Positions 1-7,079 of a DNA stretch of 15,099 nucleotides are shown here, one piece after another. The DNA is from JBDKLC01 sp964500215 (GTDB taxonomy: Bacteria > Patescibacteriota > Minisyncoccia > Phycocordibacterales > CAIZLB01), in NCBI GenBank assembly GCA_964500215.1, contig CAZCNA010000015.1:1-15099 (forward strand), written 5' to 3'. The translations under genes and the position numbers were made by a program. Each line of letters opens with the position of its first letter. Position 1 is the first letter of the stretch. The notes below the pieces were generated by a model. It was not told the origin of the DNA. It saw nothing but the letters and a program-made list of their open reading frames with translations, and did no database searches.

Positions 1-575
1 GTACCAGTCGAAAGTCCACGACCGAGTGTCGAAATGCGGACACCAGCTTTCTGTGTGAAGTCACGGAGAAGTCCACTGACATATTGTGCAGTATGTTCAC
101 CTTCAGGATTGAGGTTCGTAGCGATGATGATTTCGCGGAGCTTTCCATGAGTTGGATGGGTGTCAGATTGGATAGTTGCGAGGAGCTCAGAACTGCGCAC
201 TTTGGCCTCAGGCCTATCCTCCAAGAGAGGCACAGAACCACCGAGTACGAAATATACGCCGTTGAATGCACGGCTCTTTTCCATAGCTTGGAGATCGATG
301 TCGCGCGACACAATCATGAGGATCTGGCGGTCGCGCGCAGGATTACGACAGATGGAACACTGTGATGATTCTGAATGCACTTCAGATAGAGGAAAATATC
401 GAAAACATGTCGAACATGTCGCAATGCTCTGATGAAGGGTGTTGAGCTCCCGGACAATGTCATCAATGGTACTCAACGGTTCATTCAATAGGTAATACAC
501 AAACCGTTTTGCTTGTCGTGGTCCTATACCAGGAAATCGTCTGAAGAGTTCGGTAAGTTTATCTATTGAATCCAT
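1..575 (-). CDS. recR: Recombination mediator protein RecR (3' end cut by window edge)
   Basis: RecR works with RecO and RecF to load RecA on gapped DNA. The minus strand is open from an ATG at 575 to the window edge, giving 191 residues; the family is about 200 long, so only the last few residues are missing. Seen: an N-terminal helix-hairpin-helix (residues 13-28, FPGIGPRQAKRFVYYL), a zinc finger formed by CSTC (54-57) and CSIC (73-76), and a Toprim domain containing the conserved NLNPEGEHTAQYV segment (about 152-164) and, near the edge, LGRGLSTG. It lies 37 bases downstream of the dnaB stop, on the same strand, and probably shares its transcript. A local promoter is also possible: TTCTCA at 607-612 and TATAAC at 584-589 (minus), 8 bases before the ATG. 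There is no Shine-Dalgarno sequence. The identification is secure. Confidence 0.95.
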   Translation of the reverse strand, partial: MDSIDKLTELFRRFPGIGPRQAKRFVYYLLNEPLSTIDDIVRELNTLHQSIATCSTCFRYFPLSEVHSESSQCSICRNPARDRQILMIVSRDIDLQAMEKSRAFNGVYFVLGGSVPLLEDRPEAKVRSSELLATIQSDTHPTHGKLREIIIATNLNPEGEHTAQYVSGLLRDFTQKAGVRISTLGRGLSTG

Positions 576-583
576 AAAGCACA

Positions 584-612
584 GTTATAAAAGAGTAAGC
601 GCTGATTGAGAA
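584..612 (-). promoter_or_regulatory. Candidate recR promoter (leaderless-type)
   Basis: On the minus strand TTCTCA (607-612) is followed after 17 bases by TATAAC (584-589). The -10 ends 8 bases before the recR ATG, so RNA would start at or next to the start codon. It overlaps the last bases of the intergenic gap after dnaB. Seen by eye only. Confidence 0.45.
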
Positions 613-2013
613 TTAGAATCCGCCGGGAGCAACATGATCTGAAAAATCGCCAAAGTCGCGCTTCTCGACAGGGATGAATGTCGTTCGCTGACCGTCGAAC
701 TTGAAGTGACAAGCCCCAGTTTGACCATTTCGATGTTTCTCGATGAGAATTTCTGCCATGTTGTCTCGTTCAGAGTGATCCTTGTAGCGGTCTTCACGGT
801 GAATGAACATAACGAGGTCCGCGTCCTGTTCGATAGAACCTGAATCTCGAAGGTCAGAAAGTCGTGGCTTACCACCTCGCTTTTCGACATCTCGGGAAAG
901 CTGTGAGAGAGCGAGCACGGGCACATCCAATTCTCGCGCCAAGTTTTTGAGTGATCGAGAAATTTCGGTTACTTGTTGAACGAGGTTATCTGACTTTACA
1001 TTCTGTGTTGGCACCATGAGCTGGAGGTAGTCAACGATAATGAGACCAAGACCTTTTTCGGCTTTGAGTCGTCGTGCGACACTTCGCATTTTGATGATGT
1101 TATTGCCCGGCTGATCATCGATATAAATAGGCGCTTTTGAAAGTTTGTCGAGACCTTCACGGAGCATTTGGAAGTCATTGTCATGCAAATTTTTACCAGT
1201 TCGAATTTTCCATGAATCAACAGTCGATGCTGCAGAAAGCATACGCTGTGTGAGCTGTGCCGCACTCATTTCGAGAGAGAAAATACCCACAGGTACATTG
1301 TGATCTACCGCAGCGTGACGAGCGATATCGAGTGCAAATGATGTCTTTCCGACAGATGGTCGAGCAGCGAGGATGATGAGGTCAGATTTCTGGAGACCTG
1401 CTGTGATAGCGTCGATGTTTGAGAAGCCTGTTGGTACACCGCGGATTTCTTCTTTTGAATTATGAAGTTTGTCGATAAGGTCCCATGTCTCGTCGAGTAC
1501 TTCTTTCATCTCGATGAATTTGTGTGTGCCTTTTCGGTTGGTGAGTTCGAAAACTTTTTTCTCGGCCTTGTCGAGTACTTCTTCGAGGTGGCCTTCTTCG
1601 TCATATCCGAGTTGTGAAAGATGCTCAGATGCAGCAATAAGCTTTCGCATCATGAATTTTTTCTCAACAATTTCTGCATAATATCGTGCGTTAGCAGCAG
1701 ATGGCACAACATGGACGAGTTCAGCGAGGAATGAAGCACCGCCCGCTTGTTCGAGGAGATTTTTTTCTTCGAGCCGGTTTTTGAGAGAGAGGAGATCAAT
1801 CGGTTCGAACTTTTGTGAAAGCTCTACCATGGTGCTGTAGATGAGTTTGTGTCGTTCACTATAAAAAGATTCGGGAACGATGATGTCGTTCACGTCATTC
1901 ATTGCATCCTGTCGGAGCATGATAGAACCGAGTACTGCCTTTTCAGCATCGAGGCTGTTTGGTGGTACTCGGAGACTTTTGTTATTTCCAATATACGGTG
2001 ACACAGTTGCCAT
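613..2013 (-). CDS. dnaB: Replicative DNA helicase DnaB
   Basis: DnaB is the hexameric ATP-driven helicase that unwinds DNA ahead of the replication fork. Numbering here is from the ATG at 2022 (469 residues). The N-terminal helical domain includes the typical VPPNSLDAEKAVLGSIML start (19-36). The RecA-like C-terminal domain has Walker A ARPSVGKT (220-227), the catalytic-Glu segment FSLEMS (E251), Walker B LIIVDYLQLM (D331), SQLSRDVEKR (373-382) and the arginine-finger segment EKHRNGQTG (R431). Length is normal and there is no intein. I prefer the second ATG, at 2013 (466 residues), because an extended -10 (TGG then TACAAT, 2021-2029) overlaps the first ATG and ends 7 bases before the second. 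The two starts differ by three residues only. recR follows 37 bases downstream. Confidence 0.96.
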   Translation of the reverse strand: MATVSPYIGNNKSLRVPPNSLDAEKAVLGSIMLRQDAMNDVNDIIVPESFYSERHKLIYSTMVELSQKFEPIDLLSLKNRLEEKNLLEQAGGASFLAELVHVVPSAANARYYAEIVEKKFMMRKLIAASEHLSQLGYDEEGHLEEVLDKAEKKVFELTNRKGTHKFIEMKEVLDETWDLIDKLHNSKEEIRGVPTGFSNIDAITAGLQKSDLIILAARPSVGKTSFALDIARHAAVDHNVPVGIFSLEMSAAQLTQRMLSAASTVDSWKIRTGKNLHDNDFQMLREGLDKLSKAPIYIDDQPGNNIIKMRSVARRLKAEKGLGLIIVDYLQLMVPTQNVKSDNLVQQVTEISRSLKNLARELDVPVLALSQLSRDVEKRGGKPRLSDLRDSGSIEQDADLVMFIHREDRYKDHSERDNMAEILIEKHRNGQTGACHFKFDGQRTTFIPVEKRDFGDFSDHVAPGGF

Positions 2014-2020
2014 GCTCCCC

Positions 2021-2029
2021 ATTGTACCA
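2021..2029 (-). promoter_or_regulatory. Extended -10 promoter of dnaB
   Basis: The minus strand reads TGG-TACAAT, an extended -10 with five of six consensus bases; no good -35 is visible. It ends 7 bases before the ATG at 2013, so transcription would start on that codon. This is the reason for choosing the shorter dnaB start. Confidence 0.5.
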
Positions 2030-2073
2030 CTTCACACCTGATACACTAGATGAAAAATATATGAAAATGTGTT

Positions 2074-2089
2074 CAGCTTGTGTACAAGC
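2074..2089. repeat. Inverted repeat upstream of dnaB
   Basis: AGCTTGT-GT-ACAAGCT: two perfect 7-base arms around two bases, about 50 bases upstream of the dnaB -10 box. Flanking TTC and GTGAA extend it imperfectly. There is no T-run on either side, so it looks more like a protein-binding site than a terminator. Whether anything binds it is unknown. Confidence 0.4.
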
Positions 2090-2171
2090 TGTGAATAGGG
2101 TAGGAGAGGTGAATTTGGTGGCTAAGGTACGTCAGTTGTGCTGAACGGACGATAAAGAAAATCTGAAAAAA

Positions 2172-2732
2172 TTATGAAATTTGATAAAATCCTTTGATTT
2201 TTTGTGCAAACTGGATGAAGAGGAATGATGTAATCGCATATCCAAAGAAAATATGAAGAAAACCTATAGAACCGAGTGCTCCGCGTGTCTCTACCGCCGC
2301 TATACAGATGATAGAAAGCCATGAAATGAGACTGAATGCTGAAGAAGAAATGAGAGCATCGTGATGGTCCTTGAATCCTTCGGATAGATGACTATGTCGC
2401 TGTTGGTGTCGAATGAGAGCGGGGAGATGGAACTTTCGGAGGACCATGTTTGTGATGATAATAAGCCCTAAAATAAGGACAATACAACATTCAACACCTA
2501 TATAGATAGGGACTTGCTGATCAAAGAGTTCTGATACATAGAGTACGCGTGCTCCGAGCGCAATACTCGCGGCAACGATGCTTGTAAATTGGAGACGCTG
2601 CAAAATCCGAAGTTCATGCAATAAAATCTCATAATTTTTGTAAGAAAAAATAAAGAAAATATCACCAATAAATGAACTCCCCATACCAATGGCGGCACTC
2701 ACCAAAAAGAATACATAAAATGTAAGATCCAT
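2172..2732 (-). CDS. Hypothetical polytopic membrane protein, about five helices
   Basis: I do not recognise this 186-residue protein. Hydrophobic segments at about 5-29, 48-68, 76-98, 128-147 and 154-176 predict about five membrane helices. Between helices 3 and 4 lies a basic, His-rich loop (residues 102-124, including RHQQRHSHL and KDHHDAL), which would suit metal binding or a cytosolic contact. A conserved-looking GFLHIFFGYAITSFLFIQ segment forms the last helix. The ATG at 2732 begins one base after the cysS stop codon, so the gene is almost surely translated from the cysS transcript and coupled to it. About 145 bases separate its stop from dnaB, which seems to have its own promoter. No function is assigned. 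Confidence 0.75.
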   Translation of the reverse strand: MDLTFYVFFLVSAAIGMGSSFIGDIFFIFSYKNYEILLHELRILQRLQFTSIVAASIALGARVLYVSELFDQQVPIYIGVECCIVLILGLIIITNMVLRKFHLPALIRHQQRHSHLSEGFKDHHDALISSSAFSLISWLSIICIAAVETRGALGSIGFLHIFFGYAITSFLFIQFAQKIKGFYQIS

Positions 2733-2733
2733 A

Positions 2734-4158
2734 TTACTCGATTATTATACCATCTTCGGTATCAAGCACAGTAACACCCTGTTGATTCAATGTGTCTCGA
2801 ATACTATCTGATGTTGACCAATCTTTTGATCGTCGTGCAATCTCTCGGTCATGAATGAGTTGTTTCAATGCTTCTGTGAGTTCGCGTCCTTTCTTGAGAG
2901 TGATTTTTATATCTGCGTCTTGAACACGAATATATTCCACTGCGTCTTTGTGTGAAGCACCATCAGCCAATCGCAAACCCAGCACTGCATCAAACGACAG
3001 TATCGTTGCTTTCTTGTCAGCGGCGCTCATATTCTTGTCAGAAAGAATAGTCCACACATATGCCAACGCTGCTGGCGTATTCAAATCATCATTGATAGAA
3101 GCGAGGAATGTTTCAGTGGCAGCCGGAGAAACAACACCACCGTCAGGGAGAGCGGCCAATTCACTCACTAATTTTTCATACGCAACCTGCGATGCCTTGA
3201 GTGCGTCCACATTGAAATCCATTCGTGTACTGTATTTTGCCTGAAGAATCCAATATCGGTAGGCAAGGGGAGAAATACCGAGATCGCGTAGTGCATCGAG
3301 GGTGAGCATATTGTCGCCAGACTTGGCCATCTTGTCGCCAGAAACTGTGATATGCGCATTGTGAAGCCAATAGTGCACAAACGGCTTGCCAGTGAATGTC
3401 TCAGATTGAGCAATTTCGTTGTTGTGGTGAACAGGAATATGATCAATGCCGCCTGTATGAATATCAAATGTATCACCGAGATATTTCATAGACATTGCAG
3501 AACATTCGATATGCCATCCTGGAAATCCTTTTCCAAAAGAAGCATCATATCCATGCTCATCATTGAATTTCCATACAGCAAAATCTCGAGGCTGTCGTTT
3601 TTCTGTTTGTTGTTCAATACGATGTTCATCACCTGAAACACCACCGCCCAATTTGCCGTAATCAGGGAATGTAGACGTATCAAAATAAATACCGTCTGTA
3701 GTGCTGTATGCGGCGCCTTTTTGGAGAAGCTGCTCAATAATATGAATGTCTTCGGCAATGTTGTCACTGGCAAATGGAAACGCTGCGGCACGTTCTATAT
3801 TGAGCTCATCAAGGTTGGTGAGAAAGGCCTGATAATAGATCTCTGCAACTTCTCGCATCGCCGCGAGTGTGAGAGGCATATTGTGTCGTTTGAGCGCCTT
3901 CGTCATTTTGTCTTCACCTTCGTCACCGTCATCAGTGAGGTGTCCAATATCTGTGATGTTTATAATCTGCTTCACCGTGTATCCATTGAACTCGAATACA
4001 CGACGGAGAATATCCGCCAATATATATGCGCGAAGATTGCCGACATGCGCGTAGTTGTATACAGTCGGTCCACAATGATACATAGACACTTGTCCTGGAG
4101 TAATAGGGGTAAAAAGTTCTTTTTGTTTGGTAAGGGTGTTGTGTAAATGTATATCCAT
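2734..4158 (-). CDS. cysS: Cysteinyl-tRNA synthetase
   Basis: This enzyme charges tRNA-Cys with cysteine using ATP; it is a class I synthetase that acts as a monomer in the cytoplasm. The 474 residues match the usual length. Seen: the HIGH motif as HVGN (38-41) after HCGPTVYNY; zinc ligands C29, C219, H244 and E248 in the expected contexts (HCGPT, GWHIECSAMS, HIPVHHNNEIAQSE); and the KMSKS motif as KMAKS (276-280). The C-terminal anticodon-binding region ends in a helical segment and a small domain (EIARRSKDWSTSDSIRDTL). The ATG at 4158 lies 8 bases after TCTAAT (4167-4172, minus), a possible -10, with no Shine-Dalgarno sequence. The downstream membrane-protein gene starts one base after the stop. 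A short region with diverging promoters separates it from the S41 protease. Confidence 0.97.
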   Translation of the reverse strand: MDIHLHNTLTKQKELFTPITPGQVSMYHCGPTVYNYAHVGNLRAYILADILRRVFEFNGYTVKQIINITDIGHLTDDGDEGEDKMTKALKRHNMPLTLAAMREVAEIYYQAFLTNLDELNIERAAAFPFASDNIAEDIHIIEQLLQKGAAYSTTDGIYFDTSTFPDYGKLGGGVSGDEHRIEQQTEKRQPRDFAVWKFNDEHGYDASFGKGFPGWHIECSAMSMKYLGDTFDIHTGGIDHIPVHHNNEIAQSETFTGKPFVHYWLHNAHITVSGDKMAKSGDNMLTLDALRDLGISPLAYRYWILQAKYSTRMDFNVDALKASQVAYEKLVSELAALPDGGVVSPAATETFLASINDDLNTPAALAYVWTILSDKNMSAADKKATILSFDAVLGLRLADGASHKDAVEYIRVQDADIKITLKKGRELTEALKQLIHDREIARRSKDWSTSDSIRDTLNQQGVTVLDTEDGIIIE

Positions 4159-4166
4159 AAACGAAA

Positions 4167-4172
4167 ATTAGA
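4167..4172 (-). promoter_or_regulatory. Candidate -10 box of cysS
   Basis: TCTAAT on the minus strand matches five of six consensus bases and ends 8 bases before the cysS ATG. No clear -35 was seen. It fits the near-leaderless pattern of neighbouring genes. Confidence 0.35.
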
Positions 4173-4221
4173 GTAACTCGCAAAAAGCTACTGCAGTGAA
4201 TTATAGTTAAAAATAGAGCGT

Positions 4222-4250
4222 TTGACCATAGAATGAAACTTTGAGATACT
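4222..4250 (+). promoter_or_regulatory. Candidate promoter of the S41 protease gene
   Basis: TTGACC (4222-4227), a 17-base spacer and GATACT (4245-4250). The -10 ends 10 bases before the ATG at 4261, leaving a leader of about three bases. It diverges from the cysS promoter about 50 bases away. Confidence 0.5.
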
Positions 4251-4260
4251 TTATCTACAT

Positions 4261-5490
4261 ATGAACATTATTACCTCACATCGAAAGACATTATTCGCGG
4301 TGTTACTTATCGTATTTGTTGGAGGCGCATTTTACGGAGGATTTAGTGCCGGCAAACTTTCACGAGCTGAAGCAGATCGAGTTGAAAATATCATCAACAA
4401 GACAGAAGGCATGCCCGAAGCTGTAGATTTCGGCCTCTTTTGGAAGACCTGGAATCTCGTTCAGGACAAGTTCGTAGCAACTCACAACGAAAAGCCTGCC
4501 ACAGATCAGGACCGCGTATATGGTGCTATCAAAGGCATGGTCGCATCACTCGGTGACCCATATACAGTATTCATGACTCCAGAAGAAGAAGTTGCATTCG
4601 AGACACAGATTCAAGGTAACTTCGAAGGTGTGGGACTCGAGATGGGTATCAAAGACGGCATTCTCACTGTCATTTCAGCTCTCCCTGGTACACCAGCAAA
4701 GAAGGCCGGCATCAGTTCAGGTGACAAGGTTGTCAAAATCAACGACAAAATCACAACGAACATGACTGTAGACGAAGCTGTGAAAATTATCCGGGGAAAG
4801 AAAGGCACATCCGTAAAGTTCACTATTGTACGTGAAGACAAAGAACCATTCGAAGTGACAGTAGTCCGAGATGTTATCAACCTTCCTGTGATTGAGACAA
4901 AGCTCGACCCAAAGACAAATATTTTCACAATCAAACTCTTTAGCTTCACATCGCAGTCAGCAGGTCTCTTCCGAAACGCTATGCGAGAATTCGCGACATC
5001 AAAATCAAGCAAACTCATCATTGACCTTCGAGGCAATCCAGGAGGATATCTCGATTCAGCGGTAGATATTGCAGGTTGGTTCCTTCCAGCAGGACAAGTG
5101 GTCCTTCGACAGACATCAGGCGCAGGTAAGCCAGAAACAATCATAAAGAGCCAGGGTCCAGACATTTTCAATGGCAATGTAAAGATAGTTATTCTCGTCG
5201 ACGGCGGTTCAGCATCAGCTTCTGAAATTCTCGCCGGTGCCTTGAGTGAACACGGCAAAGCAACACTCGTTGGTGCGCCTACATTCGGAAAGGGTTCAGT
5301 ACAGGAATACATCAAAGTCACAGCCGACACCGCTCTCAAGGTGACAATCGCACGATGGCTTACACCAAACGGTATTTCTATCTCAGAAGGCGGCCTCACC
5401 CCACAGGTTGAAGTCAAAATGACCAGTGATGATGTAGCTGCAGGACGTGACCCTCAAATGGAAAAAGCGGTTGAAATTCTCTCAAAATAG
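4261..5490 (+). CDS. C-terminal processing serine protease, S41 family with PDZ domain (CtpA/Prc-like)
   Basis: Peptidases of this family cut non-polar C-terminal tails from envelope proteins and often control cell-wall hydrolases or signalling. The 409-residue protein has an N-terminal membrane anchor (about 11-30, after a basic start), a PDZ domain (about 116-203, with GNFEGVGLEM and the GTPAKKAGISSGDKVVKI core), and an S41 catalytic core. The Ser-Lys-Gln catalytic set is visible: S319 in GGSASASEI, K344 and Q348 in TFGKGSVQ, with the 25- and 4-residue spacing known in B. subtilis CtpB. The signature LIIDLRGNPGGYLDSAV (252-268) is present. It probably works outside the membrane, tethered by its N-terminus. 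Arginine codons are 9 of 13 CGA. rplI follows 90 bases later on the same strand with its own -10-like box. Its substrate is unknown; the envelope genes at 7155-10547 are possible clients. Confidence 0.95.
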   Translation: MNIITSHRKTLFAVLLIVFVGGAFYGGFSAGKLSRAEADRVENIINKTEGMPEAVDFGLFWKTWNLVQDKFVATHNEKPATDQDRVYGAIKGMVASLGDPYTVFMTPEEEVAFETQIQGNFEGVGLEMGIKDGILTVISALPGTPAKKAGISSGDKVVKINDKITTNMTVDEAVKIIRGKKGTSVKFTIVREDKEPFEVTVVRDVINLPVIETKLDPKTNIFTIKLFSFTSQSAGLFRNAMREFATSKSSKLIIDLRGNPGGYLDSAVDIAGWFLPAGQVVLRQTSGAGKPETIIKSQGPDIFNGNVKIVILVDGGSASASEILAGALSEHGKATLVGAPTFGKGSVQEYIKVTADTALKVTIARWLTPNGISISEGGLTPQVEVKMTSDDVAAGRDPQMEKAVEILSK

Positions 5491-5513
5491 TGATATATTG
5501 CTCCTACCTTAGA

Positions 5514-5541
5514 TACTAGTACAAGTCGCTAGTAGCTAGTA
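5514..5541. repeat. TACTAG / CTAGTA repeat cluster before rplI
   Basis: TACTAG (5514-5519) is followed by two direct copies of CTAGTA (5529-5534 and 5536-5541), so either copy can pair with the first as a 6-bp hairpin. No T-run follows, so termination is doubtful. It lies just upstream of the rplI -10 box and might be an operator or a weak transcript end. Confidence 0.3.
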
Positions 5542-5556
5542 TGTAAATAGCTTAAT

Positions 5557-5562
5557 TATAAT
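5557..5562 (+). promoter_or_regulatory. Consensus -10 box of rplI
   Basis: A perfect TATAAT ends 18 bases before the rplI ATG, giving an RNA leader of roughly 11 bases with no Shine-Dalgarno sequence. No convincing -35 at 16-18 bases. Confidence 0.45.
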
Positions 5563-5580
5563 CCGTAAATCAATATTGTT

Positions 5581-6024
5581 ATGAAAGTAATCCTTCTTCG
5601 AGACGTGCCTAAGATTGGCCACAAATATCAGGTAGTGAATGTAGCCGATGGCTTCGCCACAAACGCTCTTTTCCCAAAGGGCTTGGCTGAACAGGCAACA
5701 CAAAAGGCCCTCAAACGAGTTGAAGCAATTCAGTCTCAGGAAGCGGCTGAACGAAAGATCCGAGAAGACCTCCTCCTCAAGAACCTTCATGAAATCTCTG
5801 GCGTAACAGTAGAGATTGTCGGAAAGGCAAATGAAAAGGGACACCTATTCAAGGGTATCCACAAGGAAGAAATCGTTCCAGCTCTCAAAGAGCAGACTCG
5901 TCTCGATATTGATGCTGCGTTCATTCAGCTCGACAAACCACTCAAAGAAGTTGGCGAGCACAAGATCACAGTAAAGGTTCAGGACAAGACAGCCGAATTT
6001 ACACTCTCAATCAAAGCTGAATAA
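5581..6024 (+). CDS. rplI: Ribosomal protein bL9
   Basis: bL9 binds 23S rRNA near the base of the L1 stalk. The 147 residues match the usual 147-150. The N-terminal RNA-binding domain starts MKVILLRDV and carries the family signature around ADGFATNALFPKGLAEQAT (21-39); a long connecting helix (about 40-75) and a C-terminal domain (about 76-147) follow. In many bacteria rplI sits with rpsF, ssb and rpsR, but here it stands alone after a protease gene, as is common in rearranged small genomes. Some Candidate Phyla Radiation lineages are known to lack bL9, so its presence argues against those. Arginine codons are 4 of 5 CGA. It ends 14 bases before a perfect bidirectional terminator shared with convergent rpmA. 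Confidence 0.97.
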   Translation: MKVILLRDVPKIGHKYQVVNVADGFATNALFPKGLAEQATQKALKRVEAIQSQEAAERKIREDLLLKNLHEISGVTVEIVGKANEKGHLFKGIHKEEIVPALKEQTRLDIDAAFIQLDKPLKEVGEHKITVKVQDKTAEFTLSIKAE

Positions 6025-6037
6025 CCTATTCAGTCAC

Positions 6038-6076
6038 AAAAGAAAAAAGCCTCCGATATGGAGGCTTTTTTCTTTT
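6038..6076. terminator. Bidirectional intrinsic terminator between rplI and rpmA
   Basis: A perfect inverted repeat of 17 bp: the left arm (6038-6054) is AAAAGAAAAAAGCCTCC, the loop is GATAT, and the right arm (6060-6076) is its exact complement. The GC core is flanked by an A-run on one side and a T-run on the other, so it is a Rho-independent terminator in both directions. It serves rplI (plus, stop at 6024) and rpmA (minus, stop at 6092). Confidence 0.93.
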
Positions 6077-6091
6077 GTAGAGGAAAGGAGA

Positions 6092-6364
6092 TTACTTTAC
6101 GTGTACTACCTTCTTTGTAACTACTGTATTATCGAAATGAACCTTTCGAGTTTTACCGAATGATACAGTTCCTTCTTTTGCTGCGTAGAGAGTGTGGTCT
6201 TTACCCATCAATACGTTCTTTCCAGCCAAGATTTTTGAACCTCGCTGTCGAACGATGATAGATCCAGTTCCAGCCTTTTCTCCAGCATAAAGCTTGATAC
6301 CAAGGTATTTTGGATTTGAATCTCGAAGGTTTTTTGCTGTACCTGCTGCTTTTTTGGTTGCCAT
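6092..6364 (-). CDS. rpmA: Ribosomal protein bL27
   Basis: bL27 reaches towards the peptidyl-transferase centre of the 50S subunit. The 90 residues carry the family core GSIIVRQRGSKILAGKNV (34-51) and GKDHTLYA (54-61). The N-terminal tail is MATKKAAGTAKNLRDS where the common bacterial form is MAHKKAGGSTRNGRDS; the conserved His3 is replaced by Thr and the first Gly of the GG pair by Ala. From memory this tail resembles Parcubacteria. The usual partner rplU is not adjacent. All four arginine codons are CGA. The ATG at 6364 has no Shine-Dalgarno sequence; GATATT (6373-6378, minus) lies 8 bases before it and could be a -10 box. Transcription ends at the shared terminator 16 bases past the stop. 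Confidence 0.96.
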   Translation of the reverse strand: MATKKAAGTAKNLRDSNPKYLGIKLYAGEKAGTGSIIVRQRGSKILAGKNVLMGKDHTLYAAKEGTVSFGKTRKVHFDNTVVTKKVVHVK

Positions 6365-6372
6365 GGTCTTTT

Positions 6373-6378
6373 AATATC
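6373..6378 (-). promoter_or_regulatory. Weak candidate -10 box of rpmA
   Basis: GATATT on the minus strand matches four of six consensus bases and ends 8 bases before the rpmA ATG. No -35 box is evident. It is listed because its position repeats the pattern seen at neighbouring genes. Confidence 0.25.
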
Positions 6379-6392
6379 TAATTTAAACTTTT

Positions 6393-6423
6393 TTGACGTC
6401 CTCTTCAGGTCGTTTTGTATATA
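6393..6423 (+). promoter_or_regulatory. Candidate promoter of the 6433 gene
   Basis: TTGACG (6393-6398) and TATATA (6418-6423), spacer 19; TATAGT (6420-6425) is an overlapping alternative. The -10 ends 7 to 9 bases before the ATG at 6433, so the mRNA would be nearly leaderless. Confidence 0.4.
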
Positions 6424-6432
6424 GTAAGTTCC

Positions 6433-6843
6433 ATGAGTATACCCGACCTTTTAGAAAAAATCAATGCTTCTGGGGGAAAGAGGCCTGGGGCAGGGGGTAC
6501 CTCCGGGAGCCCAGATCCCGCTCAGGGTCGTACTCATGTACCCCTCATATATATCATATTGGTGGTTTTTTCGCTTATTTTGGGTCTTTCCGGGTGGGGT
6601 GAAGCCATATATATAGTCCAGAGTATGGGGAAGACTGAGCCCGTCAGTATCGAATGCTCGGCTGAGTATGCCCATGCTATGGAGAAGCCCAGAGCCTCAA
6701 CAACAGAAAGTCTGCAAGGCTCTCAAAGTACCAAAAGTCTCAACACTTCTGCCAAAAAGACCTCAAAGAAGACATCAACCACCACAAAATCAACAAAAAA
6801 GAGCAAAAAAACTGCATCCAGCACGGTCTCGGAGGCATCCTAG
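6433..6843 (+). CDS. Hypothetical single-helix membrane protein with Lys/Ser/Thr-rich tail
   Basis: I do not recognise this protein. From the ATG at 6433 it has 136 residues in three parts: a Gly/Pro-rich soluble N-terminus (1-36, with SGGKRPGAGG), one strong membrane helix (about 37-57, VPLIYIILVVFSLILGLSGWG), and a tail whose last 45 residues are almost only Lys, Ser and Thr (runs such as KKTSKKTSTTTKSTKKSKK). A TTG start at 6415 would add six residues but lies under the promoter, so I prefer the ATG. The tail could bind nucleic acid or polyanionic surface polymer, or be an unstructured spacer; nothing in the sequence decides this. GC-rich local stretches (about 6470-6520) differ from the neighbours. 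The gene probably has its own promoter and starts the plus-strand envelope block. Confidence 0.65.
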   Translation: MSIPDLLEKINASGGKRPGAGGTSGSPDPAQGRTHVPLIYIILVVFSLILGLSGWGEAIYIVQSMGKTEPVSIECSAEYAHAMEKPRASTTESLQGSQSTKSLNTSAKKTSKKTSTTTKSTKKSKKTASSTVSEAS

Positions 6844-6996
6844 GCACCCGCATATCTGGTCAAAAACTGAAAAATGAGTGATTTTTGTCAATCCTCAATT
6901 TGGGCCAAAAAACAGTACAATATATAGTCTAATATGTAAAGGGTATATATCGAATAATACGGCCATGTAGAGCCATTATATAATCGCCCCAACACC

Positions 6997-7015
6997 TCAT
7001 TTTCAAAGAAAATGA
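6997..7015. repeat. Operator-like inverted repeat touching the -35 box
   Basis: TCATTTTC-AAA-GAAAATGA: perfect 8-base arms with a 3-base centre, ending at the base before the TTGACA box at 7016. No T-run follows on plus. The placement suits a regulator-binding site; a hairpin ending the upstream transcript is the alternative. Confidence 0.5.
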
Positions 7016-7044
7016 TTGACAAAGAGGGTCCATGGTGCTATCAT
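7016..7044 (+). promoter_or_regulatory. Strong sigma-70-type promoter with extended -10
   Basis: Perfect TTGACA (7016-7021), a 17-base spacer and TATCAT (7039-7044), with TGC directly before the -10. This is the best promoter in the window. RNA would start near 7051, about 104 bases before the lysozyme-like gene. Confidence 0.75.
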
Positions 7045-7056
7045 ATTGACTGTAAT

Positions 7057-7079
7057 CACATGAGTTCATGTGGTTTTTT
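7057..7079 (+). terminator. Hairpin plus T-run right after the predicted transcription start
   Basis: CACATGA-GT-TCATGTG (7057-7072), then G and six T (7074-7079): the shape of an intrinsic terminator, but beginning only about six bases after the predicted start of RNA. It could be an attenuator, an end for a very short RNA, or a protective 5' hairpin. A second stem, GCGCAT (7093-7098) with ATGCGC (7118-7123), follows in the leader. Confidence 0.5.

Noticed and set aside
2023..2171. tRNA or small structured RNA between dnaB and the membrane-protein gene
   Set aside because: No cloverleaf or TTC-loop motif could be found; only the short inverted repeat stands out.
4611..5417. Long open minus-strand frame (268 codons) opposite the S41 protease
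   Set aside because: It is fully antisense to a gene with intact catalytic motifs and its translation has no recognisable domain; it comes from codon bias of the real gene.
6415..6432. TTG start for the 6433 gene
   Set aside because: It falls in the spacer and -10 region of the likely promoter; the ATG at 6433 is preferred.
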